In this document: positions 22,501-33,099 of the stretch, piece after piece
How positions within the stretch are numbered: position 1 is the stretch's first letter
How the letters are laid out: each line of letters starts with the position of its first letter
Assembly: GCA_964036195.1 (NCBI GenBank)
Contig: OZ038452.1
Location: 26,237,785 to 26,301,784 of the forward strand
DNA from: Sphaerolaimus hirsutus
Lineage: Eukaryota > Nematoda > Chromadorea > Monhysterida > Sphaerolaimidae
Direction of reading: 5' to 3'
Length of the DNA: 64,000 nt
The notes under the pieces: generated by a model
Seen by the model: only the letters and a program-made list of their open reading frames with translations
The model's database searches: none
What the model was told of the DNA's origin: nothing
Made by a program: the position numbers and the translations under genes

Positions 22501-23815
22501 TATTTTCAAGATAGCAGGTTAATAGGTTAATTTTTTGATCTCTAGATCGAATAGTTACCCCCATGATATTGTCTGTATCACTCAATGTAATTTCTTTAAA
22601 TTGTAAATCATTTTTTAAAAATATTGAAATACCACCTGCTTCAGTACCTGTTTTATACTTATGTATACCTATGTAGTTAGGTATCTCAAATGTGTCCGCA
22701 TGACATGTAAAATGCGTTTCAACAAAGCATAAAAGTGACGCAGCACTGTTTTCAATAGCTGCAAGCACTTCAGTACCTTTTTTCCTCAGATATCTTGCAT
22801 TTTGGTAAAGTATAACCAATGGCAATGTTCCAACTGTATAACTGTCAAGTGTGTCTTCGGCATATTCATTTTCACCTGCTGCCAAATCAAATAATCCAAA
22901 AAATACAACCACAAAAATTTGCCAAAATGATAGCCGAAATGTTGAACGGTAGTTTCTAGAAAATTGAACAAAAACGGACATGTATGTCCCCGAGTGGGAT
23001 ATAAAACGCCAAGAAACAATGGCCCATGGCCCAGCACCTGAGATAAATGCACATAAGTGAGATCCCAAAAAAAATGCCAAAGAAAACCCTCTTTTCAAAC
23101 TCGAAACAACACCACAGAACACACCACTTTCACAAGTAACCCTATTGCCTTCACCACAGCTACAAACGTTAAAAAAAACTCGTATACGTGTAAAAATATC
23201 AAAACATTTCCACATCTGTTCAACAGTAACTGTACCCGCCCTAAAAAACAAATTTACGGCAGTCTTTGAAAATGGTGTGTTATCGGTTGAGTTGTCTGTC
23301 CGCTCACTGTGCCAGTAGGTTTCGCCGCTGCTGCCTGTGAGCATGTAAAGTATTTTGTGCACAGATGTTAAATGAATGTTTAATTTATCGACATTTTCAA
23401 CCTCAACTGACATTTCTATCAATCGCCGCCTACTCAGCTCACAAACGATTTTGTCGCATGTTGGCGAGCTGTGCAGCCCGTCCCAGGTCATGCACGCCAA
23501 AAATGCATCGATCTCATTATCGAAACCTAGTAAAGTGTACTCCCGGCGAATGAAACCCATGATTGTCAAAACATCCACATTTTCAAAGTGACAGGCAATC
23601 AAGTCACAAATAGCGGATTCTAGCTTACTCCAAAAACCTATCAATTCAGTTATCAACTCATTCGACCAAGTGTGCGACATATCATAGGGCATAGTCGGTC
23701 CAATTAATGAAATCAACAAACGTCCGCAAGGCAAAAATTTCACACAACCACTCGAGAAAAAAAACTCGCAGACATTCATATAAACCCTCCAAAAAGTAGG
23801 CGTCAACACAATAGT
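19547..23815 (-). CDS. Endonuclease-reverse transcriptase of a non-LTR-type retroelement
   Basis: ORF of about 1,420 codons; numbering is from the GTG at 23809. Residues 1-320 show no known domain and include a hydrophobic stretch near 300. An APE-type endonuclease follows at ~330-565: YQNARYLRKK, VETHF (catalytic Glu), IVGDFNGHIGDD, LSDHHAVIL. The reverse transcriptase spans ~800-1080: LVLLHKKG, FVDAVKAFDRVN, GVAQGCALSPTLY and the catalytic FADDVVLMA. The C-terminus (~1340-1365) has CTKCSNMH...HHIMYIC, a CCHC-type cluster usual in such elements. All key motifs are intact, so it could be active. No ATG opens the frame; AAATTTCAG stands just before codon ACT at 23815, so it probably starts by splicing from the upstream gene. 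Clade not assigned. Confidence 0.9.
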   Translation of the reverse strand, partial: TIVLTPTFWRVYMNVCEFFFSSGCVKFLPCGRLLISLIGPTMPYDMSHTWSNELITELIGFWSKLESAICDLIACHFENVDVLTIMGFIRREYTLLGFDNEIDAFLACMTWDGLHSSPTCDKIVCELSRRRLIEMSVEVENVDKLNIHLTSVHKILYMLTGSSGETYWHSERTDNSTDNTPFSKTAVNLFFRAGTVTVEQMWKCFDIFTRIRVFFNVCSCGEGNRVTCESGVFCGVVSSLKRGFSLAFFLGSHLCAFISGAGPWAIVSWRFISHSGTYMSVFVQFSRNYRSTFRLSFWQIFVVVFFGLFDLAAGENEYAEDTLDSYTVGTLPLVILYQNARYLRKKGTEVLAAIENSAASLLCFVETHFTCHADTFEIPNYIGIHKYKTGTEAGGISIFLKNDLQFKEITLSDTDNIMGVTIRSRDQKINLLTCYLENNSKSKNSINIQNKNAGILDELGEILARSRAREEICLIVGDFNGHIGDDILGLPGNQAEINVNGKLIRDWMGLYGPYLVNRTFKELWTYERKNANSAIDLCFSDSEYNFISGKIDKNGDTCPLLSDHHAVILRIENVSIVKRAQGPEPLKPRGEEWEIFQNYIDNNTPTTYAEAVSDLQNAAKKAIENRGKVKKAKTVPLHIKKIHRNLAKVRKKIGKLKQKGIHSEMKANCLYTLTEQLKEFKNQLSSAKKAELYKKRDREIEKFQQQPGMEIKNVYRQINKNWKEKSNLCTLQNADGILLDDRISMNTEMKEVWSHIMHPNPGSKDLPSIIDDGNHNSMLDCVHYLGIDFSICELESAIKRLQINKSAGTSNICHEILKKMTPNFKHALLNIFNTWLRGEEIPHEAKICKLVLLHKKGPKNDMKNYRTLGISCNVKKLYMIMLNNRLIQFTEDNNILTELQGGFRPNRRTCDNVQILKSCNIYAKCNGNAFYTCFVDAVKAFDRVNREKLWIKLENIGIPPTLVNAIKNAYNNIKVNMTYGEYTSDELDYPIGVAQGCALSPTLYALYMYDLAETLRSTGKGAKLGRNEEKIPGLFFADDVVLMANTEYELQHLMLTFTEWGWAWNVSINTQKTFVLRWGQKSNGTKWKIGYDNFKNLGTVNETDEIRYLGITITSDKEPFKLHGDNCYKKFMKHSSLAMLSSRGSSKPLLYAKIAFKSYIEAASMYGLEVTGVGRKIVQKIDKIYAKTLKKCVFLPNHTSTASFLMDVGGELPSDRYRQMVITYNNYAKSLPATRLLSKAYKIDLAYNHSNRLAADQFSSNLFSSCCKDIQLNEKVASTLTKTNVKLATRHNRTKMLLGDLKLQKIETNRGDMGSQLHPKNLHYNHLSWFAARHNSLNLYTKSGKKICTKCSNMHISVPTSTHHIMYICPFLDEIRQKIRGRKCPSDCINSKDWLHANICSIHKSMLNQLVYIGLKGCKAPD

Positions 23816-26800
23816 CTGAAATTTTCAATGCCTCATAAAATTCGGCATCCGTACTGTCTAAAACGGCTCTAATTATCACAGCGTCATAGCAAACATCTAA
23901 TTTTATCTCACTCAGGCACGAAAAAATGGTGGAAAGCCGTTTTCCCGAAAAAAGACCCTTGGTACCATGTAACACCACTGCCATATTGTGCGCCTTAAAA
24001 TCGGAGACAAAAATGTTCGAGAGCGAACAACTAGTAGAATCACCACTCAAAAACACTGTATAAAAATCCCTGTAAGGATCGACACATTTTTCGCCAAAAA
24101 ATGGAATAACGGAACTCAAAACCGGTTTGTAGTTAACCTTTCTATAGTCACAATGTGGACCGAAATCAACCGCATTGTGTAGATTGCGCAAAACATCCGC
24201 AACTTTAACAGGGATCGCGCCAAAATAGGGGTCGACAACCGTACTATTTTCCGGGTATGATGCCTTAGATTTTACAAAATTTACAAAAATTTTTGAGCAT
24301 TTTGTTTTCACAGAATTTGTCAAATTGCCAAAGCTGAATTTCTTGATTGCATTCGATTTTCCGGGTTTGGCTTGGTTGGACGCTCGAATCTGTTTGAATG
24401 GGGTACCCTTGTAGGGGGGTCTTAAAAGTGTCATGTAAAAATGTACCTGTGCGTATCCGCCGTATGCACCGGTCTGCTTTTGGCCCGATCCGCTAGCTGC
24501 CCCCCCCGATTGGCCATGAGCTTCATCGATCTGACGCTGCAGTTGCTCCTGTTGTTTTAGCAGCGTGTCCAAAGTGTTTCCCGTTGCCGTCGGAATGTTG
24601 GTGTTTCTGTAAAAGCACATGGATTTGTCCATAGATTTGGATATCCGTTTGCTGATAGAGTGTAACCATTAGCATTTTCTTTAGATATTGTTATATGTAC
24701 AACTCTTTTAAGTAAAGATATATTTACGAAATTGGTATTATGCATCTTTTTTAAAAAAATAAGCTCTTTTAAATATTCACTTTTTTAAAAAAAAAGCTAT
24801 TATAGGTAGTTGTCGGTCAACCTTTGCATTTAGGTCTTTTTTTAAAAATTTATTTAAAAAAAAAAAAAAAATTTACCTTTTTTAAAAATAGATATTATAA
24901 GTACTTGTATATTTGGATAGATGTTTGGCCCATAGTTTGGGAGGGAAGATTATTATAAAAAAAGATTCACTTTCCAAGAACAATGACGTAAGGTTCGACC
25001 ATGACTTACCAATATGCAGTATTTCGTCATCGTCTTCATAAATGTCGTCATGATCGGCAAAATCATTCCAATTTGCATCTCGCAACGGTTCTTGATCGTT
25101 TTGCAGCAAGTTTTGCGTTTGCTGGTGAGCAGAGCGGGGACCCGGAATCGGTTGCTGGTTGCCACGCCCTGTACGTATATGTATTGGTTTTATACAGAAT
25201 TTCTTACAGTGAAAAGTAGTGTTGTTACAAAAAATTTTAGCTTTGTTGAAAGCGTGTTGATGTGTGCTACAGTTGATATTTTTAAGTCCGATTGACATGA
25301 AATTTATGAGATTTGTTGTCTTTACAATTTTCCTCAAAATCGTAATCTTACCGCGATTGAAATTTTGCCCTCTGATATTTCCGCGCCCGCGCCCACGACC
25401 GAAGCGCCCGCCACGGCCAAATTGGGATCCCCGGCTGCGCGCAGAGGCGTTGGATGCCTGGCTCGCTTGCGTTGAATCGACTTGTTGATTGTCTTGGGCC
25501 TCCATGGCCGCCATGCCGCTCCGCAACGCCGCTTTGCGTTTTTGCTGAAATGAGTTTTTTTTAAAAACTGCCAGATAAGCAACATCCACATTTATTGTAG
25601 GTCTATTTGTGTTTGTTACAGTATTTTGTTGAAAAAATATTTTTTTTTAAAAGATACAGTTTTTAAAAAACTTTTTTTTTTTAAATGTTTTATTCTTCGG
25701 CATATCGTGTTACCATGCCCTCTCACAGATGTTATTCTTATTGTTAATATTTCTTTACGGTTGTAAGAATGTGTTATGCACTCTCGTTTTGAAAACGCCA
25801 GTTTGTTTTTAGAATATCTAATATTTTTAAAAAAAGTCATAGTATGTTGTAGTAGGAGGGAGTGTGAAGTCGTAATGGAAACAATTGATATTTTTTGTAT
25901 ATTTAGAATTATGATGGGTTTTTTTAGAAAATATTCAGATATATAATATTTATCAAACATAAACAACGAATTTCCCCATACCTCTGTTAGGTATTCTGGT
26001 GGGGGTATTAGGCATTCTTGTACTTTCGCGTATACCCCCTTCCTGTCCAGGGCATCGAAATGCTGCTCGTCGTCAAATTTTTTGAAAACTCCCAGGTCAT
26101 TGACGCGCACAGTAGCTCCGTTGTAAGTGCGCCGGGAGAAAGCCATTTCCTCTGTGATGACGTCTCTGATCTCCATTAGGGCTTCACTGTACAGGCTCAT
26201 GTACAGCGCGCGGAAAAATTTGCCAGCCGAGACGGGTAGCGCGCACTGTGTGGTTGAAGTAATGATATTTATATGCATGGCTAGTTTTGAAAAGCACATT
26301 ACAAATAGAACATGTTTGATTTGAATGTATTTTTGCATCCTCAATTGTTTGTAAATACTTTTGATGTCATAAAAATGAGATATTCTCACTCTTTCGGTGG
26401 TCGACAAACTGTGAGTTGTAAAAAGTATCCCCAAGCCAACATCAAAGGTACCCTTCGTGTGTCCACACACGAGCGCGCCTCGCCAGCCGCTGGCGGGGGT
26501 ATCTCCGGCGCACCGAATCGTTCGTTCTGTGTGCACCCAATCCGATCCAATTTTGACTTTATCTGAGCACCATAGCATTTGCCTGAAAGCGAGGGTTCGA
26601 ATATTAATTGAATAAATTGGTAAAGAATGTATACTACGTGAGTTAGATGTTATCCTAGTATTATTTATCGATAATGCGAGTTTTGTGTTTTGCCAAACTT
26701 TTTCTCGTGTGCGACGAATATTGTTAATAACATATAAGCGGGGTATTTTTAAAACTTTCCGAAGATATCTATTTAATTTTATTATACTAGCAGGTTTTAC

Positions 26801-29701
26801 CCTTGTACATTGTTTTTCTACCTTATATTTAACCGACCTAAACCCCAGATTGTTTTCAGCGGCATTTTTAACAATCATCCTGAGTGTGATGTACGCGGGG
26901 GTGTTTTTCGCCGCCTCAACGCTGTCGTACAATTTTCCGTCTCTGTCGTTCTCGCGTCCAGTCCCCATGGCAAACCACGTGTTTGACGTGTCCACACTTT
27001 GCGATTGCAGGTAGCGGAAAATCATACCCCAGACCCGCTTGCAAGCGCGCTGGTATTCATGAAAGGCAGAGTCGAATGCCCCGCCAGTGAATTTTGCGTA
27101 GAGTTGGTGCAGGTTTTGAGCCAGACTTTGGATATTCTGCGTGGCCGTCGCCCTCGCCTCAGCCTGAGTATGTGGTGTAGATGCAATATAGAATACTTTC
27201 GATCTAGCAGTGTTCAAGTGCCAGATAAAAATCTCAGATTTTGAATATTGTTGGAAGTGTGCCAAAAGCTGGGATATTTTCCCATTTTGTAAATAGAAAC
27301 CCAAGTAGTAGTAATGTGGCAGAACCCATCTAACATAAATCATCGCATGCAGAATGCAATCAAAGCGATGCCCATCAAATTTCACTTTCCACGGGTAGTA
27401 CCCGCCGAACGGGTCGGATGGGTCGTCTAGCACGATGACGATGTCCGGTCCAGTGGCGTTGCCCTGCACGACCCCCGCCGCCGCTGGCGTGTATGGAGTG
27501 GTTTGAGCCTGTATTATAAATTTTGCTGTAATTATGTGAGTAGCGTCCCATTTTAGAATATTTGTTGGAATTGTGCCAGGTTTTTTATCGACATGTAATT
27601 TTAGTAATGTAATTAGTCTAAGTACTTGTTCTAACTCTAAAGTTACCCTCCAGCACGCAATTTTTGGGCTTATGAGAGTATAACTTTCGGTGGCATGTAT
27701 AACTAGTTTCAACAGATGTTCCTCAGTTCCGTCATATACTAGTAATCCAAATTTGTACAAACCCACTTTTACCTCGGGTGGTGTTTCCACGTTTTTCGCC
27801 CGTTTTGGTTTGGCCAATGTTGTATCGATTGCTATGTCCAATCGACGCTTTGGCGGTACCGCAACCGGTGTCGTGCATGTGGCCAGCTCGCGTAGTTGTT
27901 GTATTTCGTCGCGACATTTCTCCGCCAGCGACAATGCCTTTAAATTTTGTGTATTTGTAAATGTCATACCAGAGCTCAGCACGTATAATTTTGATGGCAT
28001 TTTAGTGTTTATGCATCGGTATTTTGATATAGTACACTTTGGAATGAAAATTTCATGAAAGAATTTGGCTCGATAAGCCTGTGTAAACCCCAAATTGATC
28101 AAATTTTTACTCACGGTCTTTACGTTGTCAAAAGCGTCGCTTTTTTCAACCCTATTCAATCGGCGCTCGATTGATTCCAGCGTTTTTTTGTTCAAGTCCG
28201 CTGCTCTGTATGCATAGCCCGCCGCGCGTCCGCATTGAATCTCGAGCTGCCAAGAAAATAAATGTTCATAAGTATTATAACAGTTATGTATATAAATGAT
28301 CTTAGATCCAAATTTCCTTAGTTTTATTTTATATCGCATAAATTTATAAAGATATTTTTGCATCATGCCAAAGTTGTTTGGGAAAGTGTTGGGGATACCC
28401 ATGAAAGGGTACTGTAACATAACCTCACTAACCAATTTTATTTGTTGGGACATCATGAGCCGTTCCTTTTCCAGATGGCGCACCACCGCAACTAAGTGGC
28501 CAATTTCCATCGCATTCGGGGTTTGTGTTGGATTGTCATTCAATTTGGCCCAAAATTTTTCGCATAATTCGTACGGGTGCAGTGTGGTTGACGGGAGCGT
28601 AATGTCACATCCCAATTTGCTCGTAATAGAGTCCCAGTCGAGGAAGTCGGCCCCTATTTTCGATTCTGCGTTATAGATCGATAAATTACTAAGTGAAGGA
28701 GTATTTTGCAAGACATATTGATACGTTATACAGAGGCAACCCATGTATTTATATTTTAACACTATTTTATATTTGTGCTCGAAATAGTAGACCGATCTCC
28801 TGATAAAGGAAAAAAAAGTATCGATTGACTCACTCAGTTGATTGGCCATGGCTGAGACCATCTGCTTTGGCTCTGTGTCCGGTTTCAAAGTTACACCGCC
28901 ATCGACCGTCACTACCTTCGATCCTTGATACGCACCCTTTTCATTTTCTGGCTCGAAGCCAATACCGAAGTTATCCACTGATAACGGGTCGGCCGCATCT
29001 GTCTGGGTGGCTTGCCCATCAGTCACGACCTTTTCCACCGCTTCTCTGTTCTCCGCCGACTCGTCAACCGTCTGAATGGCCATTTGGCTAGTTGCCAACA
29101 CTGTCGCTGTGCTGTCTGAAATGTGGAAGTGTGCATAGTCGTTGTTTATTGCATTGATACCTAAATGTTTTTTTCCGTGGTATAGAAGGTATACACTAGT
29201 TGGGTCTAGAAGTGAGTATATTCCCGCAGTAAGTAGTTTACGCTGGTCACCCCCATTTAGGTTTTTGTTTGTATATGTATGCTCGGGTCTGGCATTCTTC
29301 CAGATAGTACATATGCTATAATAGCTTGTAGGTATGGACAACTCTGAACCCAAAAACCTAAAGTATCCCCGTATACCGATTTCGGGTTCCGAGCCTTGTG
29401 TACTATTGAGTTGCAAAGTGGTCTGGCCAGGTGCCAACGACTTCCTCTTCGAAGGTACCAACGCTCTCTTCGTTTTGGCCGATCTGGTGAGCGCGCCAAG
29501 TGTGTCCAGGTTATCGCCCGTGGTGTTGCTGGCATTCGTATCGCTTTGAGCACCGCGCATTTTACGCCCGTTCGGCCCCGCTTTCTGAATTTTGATGCAT
29601 AGAAACAATGATAGATGTTGACAGTTGTGAGACATAGGTATATATATAACATCATGTAATATGATAACAGAAATATTTACCGGAGTTCTCATTGTCGCCA
29701 T
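23682..29701 (-). CDS. Intron-rich upstream gene (ORF1-like, RGG box, coiled coil)
   Basis: Proposed exons: 29701-29681 (ATG, MATMRTP), 29584-29377, 29115-28834, 28665-28433, 28246-28115, 27937-27773, 27508-27335, 27163-26844, 26582-26441, 26245-25982, 25544-25352, 25168-25010, 24606-24447 and 24389 to a stop at 23682. Donors include GTGAGT (twice), GTAAGA and GTAAGT; acceptors are mostly CAG. Exon 2 is Ser/Thr/Lys-rich, exons 4-5 look helical, exon 11 is an RGG-type RNA-binding segment (GRGGRFGRGRGRG), exon 12 ends acidic, exon 13 has a Gln-rich coiled coil (LLKQQEQLQRQIDEAH). Together these resemble an ORF1 nucleic-acid-binding protein, but I recognise no named family. Exons 12 and 13 do not join in phase, so a small exon or change is missing there. 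The last exon overlaps the RT frame. Confidence 0.6.
24390..29680 (-). other. Eleven stop-free, 3n-length introns
   Basis: Between the proposed exons, introns of 96, 261, 168, 186, 177, 264, 171, 261, 195, 183 and 57 nt (numbers 1-9, 11 and 13) are all multiples of three and have no stop in the exon frame: 2,019 nt or 673 codons. Frame 30142-25616 is therefore open over 1,508 codons across nine introns. Only intron 10 (437 nt) and intron 12 (403 nt) break the rule. The introns are clearly AT-richer than the exons. Splice sites were chosen to fit the phase, so phase agreement is not independent evidence. The alternative is that these segments are simply coding. Confidence 0.6.
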
Positions 29702-30189
29702 TTTCACGATCACAAACTTTGCAATTATGTGTTTTTCAAAATTTGCTAATTGTCTAATTTGTTGATTATCGATTTTTATTAATTGGATACAATAGTCCGT
29801 ATTTAATTCAGAGTGTACTCTAACTAAATGATGTTGCTGTGGCACGACCACATAATATCGGTTCTCCTCGGATCGAGCAGTAAAGCACTCGTTTTTCGTA
29901 ATAAGAGGAGTACGCGTCTGTTGCCACAGCAACTGCGGACCTCTATTGATATTTCTCGTATTGTGAGATTTGACCCAAAATATTTTCATTTGCACACGGC
30001 TAGCAGTAGCATTTTGGCACTCGTCCAAGCATACTGTTTTTGGCGCGTGAGCAGTCGATACAGTCTTATATCGCTGGGGAAAGCTGTATGACAGTTGCCC
30101 TTGAGGCCGGAGGTTCAGGAGGTACACCGCTAAACTCACCACAAGCAGCGAGAGCGACCGAATCGTTATGGATCACCGATATGGAAGGA

Positions 30190-30251
30190 AAAATTTTTTT
30201 TCACTTTTTTCCTTTTTTCCCTTTCACTTTTTTCCTTTTTTCCCTTTTTTC
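30190..30251 (-). other. Polypurine tract (minus strand) beside the right repeat
   Basis: Plus strand is TTTTTTCCCTTTCACTTTTT-like for about 60 bp, so the minus strand is nearly pure purine. It lies inside the unit, next to the upstream repeat. A retroviral purine primer would lie by the downstream repeat, where only a short GAAAAAAAAG occurs, so I do not call it one. Confidence 0.5.
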
Positions 30252-30723
30252 ATATTGAGCAAGATTTGGAGCAGCCAAACCCTTGGATTGTCCTACACCG
30301 ATCTATGGGTGCTGCATTCACTACGTTCCTGCAGCACATATTTCCACAGCAGTCTGTAGTCAATGCTTTAAATAGCAAACTTCTCCATAGAGTAAGAGTT
30401 GTATGCGCACAGGCATACACACGTGTTTGAGTTTCCCACAATGAGTCATTTTTAATCTCTGTCAACTGTAGTTGACGCCCACCTCATTGTAGAAAACTCA
30501 AATGCGTTCAAAACTGATTTGTGAGTTTTTGAAATTATGTGTGAAAACTTGTGTGCGCAGGCACATTGCAGCATAACGAAAAATAGCGCTGAAGTGTAAA
30601 ATCGACCTTGGCTGTAAAATTGATATACTCCACCAGTGACTTAACACTTAACAGCTTGCACCTGTGGTACACGCTGGAACACTGCCAAAGGTATGGCAGT
30701 CCAAGACTTACCTAGTTGCACTT
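30252..30723. repeat. Right ~0.5-kb direct repeat
   Basis: Second copy, without the 51-bp insert. It lies directly after a long pyrimidine tract (30190-30250). In the direction of the retroelement genes it is upstream, where a 5' LTR or promoter would be. Beyond it the sequence continues AGGGACTTTGGTTTGGAGTC, a short hairpin. Confidence 0.85.
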
Positions 30724-30919
30724 AGGGACTTTGGTTTGGAGTCCCTTAGTTTTTATTTACTAAAATTAATCATTGCACATATTTTTCACCAATGTATAAC
30801 AACGACCTCTCGATTAGAAAAAGTCATAAATATAAATACCTATGTAGGTATTTACGTTTTGTACCAAGCACATAAAACGAAACCTTACACCAACTTTGCA
30901 AGACGGTTGGATTCCTAAA

Positions 30920-31187
30920 AACTACCGTAAATACCCTTCGAACATGCCAAATATGTACTGTATTTCTTCTATTAGAGGGACGCCCTACTATTTTTTTTCG
31001 TCACCTTTTTTACCCGCACTCTTCTATTGGAGAAACCATTCTATTGGTAACGATGGCAAAATGGATTTGAAAATTCGAAAAATTTTATTCGTAAACATAA
31101 TCCTTTCTACATATTTCGCGGCCCAATTAATGTCAAAAAGTGTACCTTCTGTTGGAGATGCCCTTCTATCATATGAAATACGGTAAA
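30920..31187. repeat. MITE with GTATTTCTTCTATTAGAG ends
   Basis: Left end near 30958 (TGTATTTCTTCTATTAGAGG) and right end CTATCATATGAAATACGGTA are inverted forms of the 49567 family. Words like GATGCCCTTCTA face TATTGGAGAAACC inside. Confidence 0.55.
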
Positions 31188-31867
31188 TATGTCTAGCAAA
31201 CGGTGTCAGCGCGGAATGTGGAAAACAAAGGTCGTTCAAATGCATTTCCAAGTTGACAATAAAAAAGCAAATTACATGCGGCCCTAGCGCTTTTGCGTAG
31301 ATGTGAGCATACTCGGCAGATTTTTGCGATGCAAGTTTGTTCCACTTAGGTACGAATAGTTATGTCTTAAATTCGAAATCGAAATTGGGAAAAATTATAT
31401 TTACCATAAGAATTACCTAGATTTCAAATCAATTTCAGTTGCTGAAGGTTCAAGTTCAAGTTCGTTCAGGTCAGTTCAAGTTGCTGAAGGTTTTTTCGAT
31501 TCAAATACAATGGGTGAGATCGAGATGGTACTTTTGTGAAAACTTGTCATTTTTATCATGTGACACAGCCAGCATGTAGCATCTTGGTTGGCAATGGTGA
31601 TCAACATGTCAAAAATGTTAAATGCCAAAACTATTTTACATTATTTGTGGAGCATCTACACAAAGCCAAGTTGTCACCTGAAAAAGTTGCAATAATAACA
31701 ACTGAATTGACAAAAGTGTTTAAGATTTCCAGTTGTCAATCAGTGCGTGCAGGACCATTGGGTGCCATATTTCTTACCATATTATCTTTTATACAAGGAC
31801 CTCTTATTTGAATACTGTCTTTCAATCACTACTTAAATATAATGTCTGTTTTCAGTATACAAACAAT

Positions 31868-32553
31868 ATGAAGGGTGTGCTTCTAAAAGTACCGATCTAC
31901 AAAAAATCGATTTTGAGATAATCGCGATTGAAAGTTTGGAGCATGCAATACCCATACATGGGTATTGGGTATGGGAATTTTGGGTAAGGGTATTTCGGCC
32001 ATATTGTTGGGTATCCACATGCATGGGTATAATCATTGATTATACACGTAACACTAGCTATATAAAATTTAGGGAATTGTATTTTTGCAGTACAGTACAT
32101 TTGAAAGGAACAAATTGGTAATAGCGTGTAGATCGGTATTTTTTAAAGCACAAAATCAGAAAGCTGTAGATCGGTACTTTTACCCATAATAAAAAAGCAC
32201 AAAATGAGTTTTTGCGCAAGCGGACGCCGATCTGACATCGGTACTTTTAGAAGCACAAAAAATAATGTGCAGATCGGTACATTTCAAAGAACAGTTTTGA
32301 AAAAAGTGTGTAGATCGGTACTTTTAAAGACACAAAAGCTGAAAAAGCTTGTAGATCGGTACTTTTAAAATTTCAAAAACTGTAATTTGCGATTTTTTTG
32401 CTTTTTTCGACCCCCCATATCTCAAAATTGAATTTCGCACCCCCCACATATTATATATATTTTTGAAGCGCATTTTTATGGGGACCCCAAAAATGGTCCT
32501 AACTCAAATTTGAAAAATTTGTAGATCGGTACTTTTAGAAGCACACCCTTCAT
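31868..32553. mobile_element. GTAGATCGGTACTTTTA word-expanded foldback element
   Basis: Inverted ends ATGAAGGGTGTGCTTCTAAA and its complement (to 32553). The word GTAGATCGGTACTTTTA occurs at least seven times from 32120 to 32545, and once inverted at the left end. A second palindromic element of ATACCCATACATGGGTAT type (about 31941-32047) is nested in the left part. Target duplication not resolved. No coding frame. Confidence 0.7.
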
Positions 32554-32555
32554 AT

Positions 32556-33099
32556 ATCGTTGACCTAGATCTTTTTGTGAAGCAGTTGATTGAACCAATC
32601 TATCACAATTCTACAGATTATTTTGCTGTTTATCATTATTGTGACTAGGTTTAGGTAGAAATCTATTGAACTAATCAACCACGATAGACTGGCTTGCCGT
32701 TCATCATTTTGCAAATGGAGATGGAGCTTTTCAGAGAATTGAGATTTATGTCATTATATTTTAGAGCATTTGACCATTCTGATTTAAATAGTTAATAAAT
32801 ATAAGTAATGTCTCCTCCCTATGCACAGAAAACATTATCATTTTTTACGCACAACACATGAGAAGCTGTGTGATAAATACATAAATAACTTCAAAAAACG
32901 TCATAAATCTTAATTGAATTTATAAATATTTAAGGCAGTAACGAAATGTATTATATTTACCTACTTGTTTCCAAAATTGTATGCAAATAATGTTTACCAG
33001 TAAATAACAAATCCTGATCCCACACAGTCCCAGTTAAACTGCATTGTTACCACACTTTTTTCACACCCACTATATTTCCTTGCAACGTCCACAGTAGTG
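32556..33099. other. AT-rich stretch with nothing recognised
   Basis: No gene or repeat boundary seen. A short imperfect duplication of TTGA(A/C)CTAATC-type words occurs near 32590-32690. Confidence 0.35.

Larger units (their letters stand above)
17839..30723 (-). mobile_element. 12.9-kb unit: direct repeats, intron-rich ORF1, EN-RT ORF2
   Basis: Direct repeats of 523 bp (left) and 472 bp (right) bound a single minus-strand coding set: a multi-exon gene (29701-23682) overlapping the start of an endonuclease-reverse transcriptase ORF (23815-19547). With transcription right to left, the repeats lie where LTRs would. The RT ORF has an APE-type endonuclease, as in non-LTR elements, so flanking repeats and introns are unexpected. 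One mobile element is inference. The alternative is a LINE next to or inside a host gene, between duplicated segments. No short target duplication is evident outside the repeats. Confidence 0.5.

Noticed and set aside
19547..23815. Penelope-like or LTR-type reverse transcriptase
   Set aside because: The ORF has an APE-type endonuclease (ETHF, GDFNGH, SDHHAV) N-terminal to the RT and no GIY-YIG, RNase H or integrase motifs.
27335..27508. NADAR-like motif (FGGYYPWKVKFDGHRFD...HAMIY) in exon 7
   Set aside because: The short pattern is suggestive, but the following conserved NADAR segments are not found in exons 8-10.
17839..30723. Calling the 0.5-kb direct repeats true LTRs
   Set aside because: No TG...CA ends, no primer site and no outer target duplication could be seen; the RT is of the endonuclease-coupled non-LTR type.
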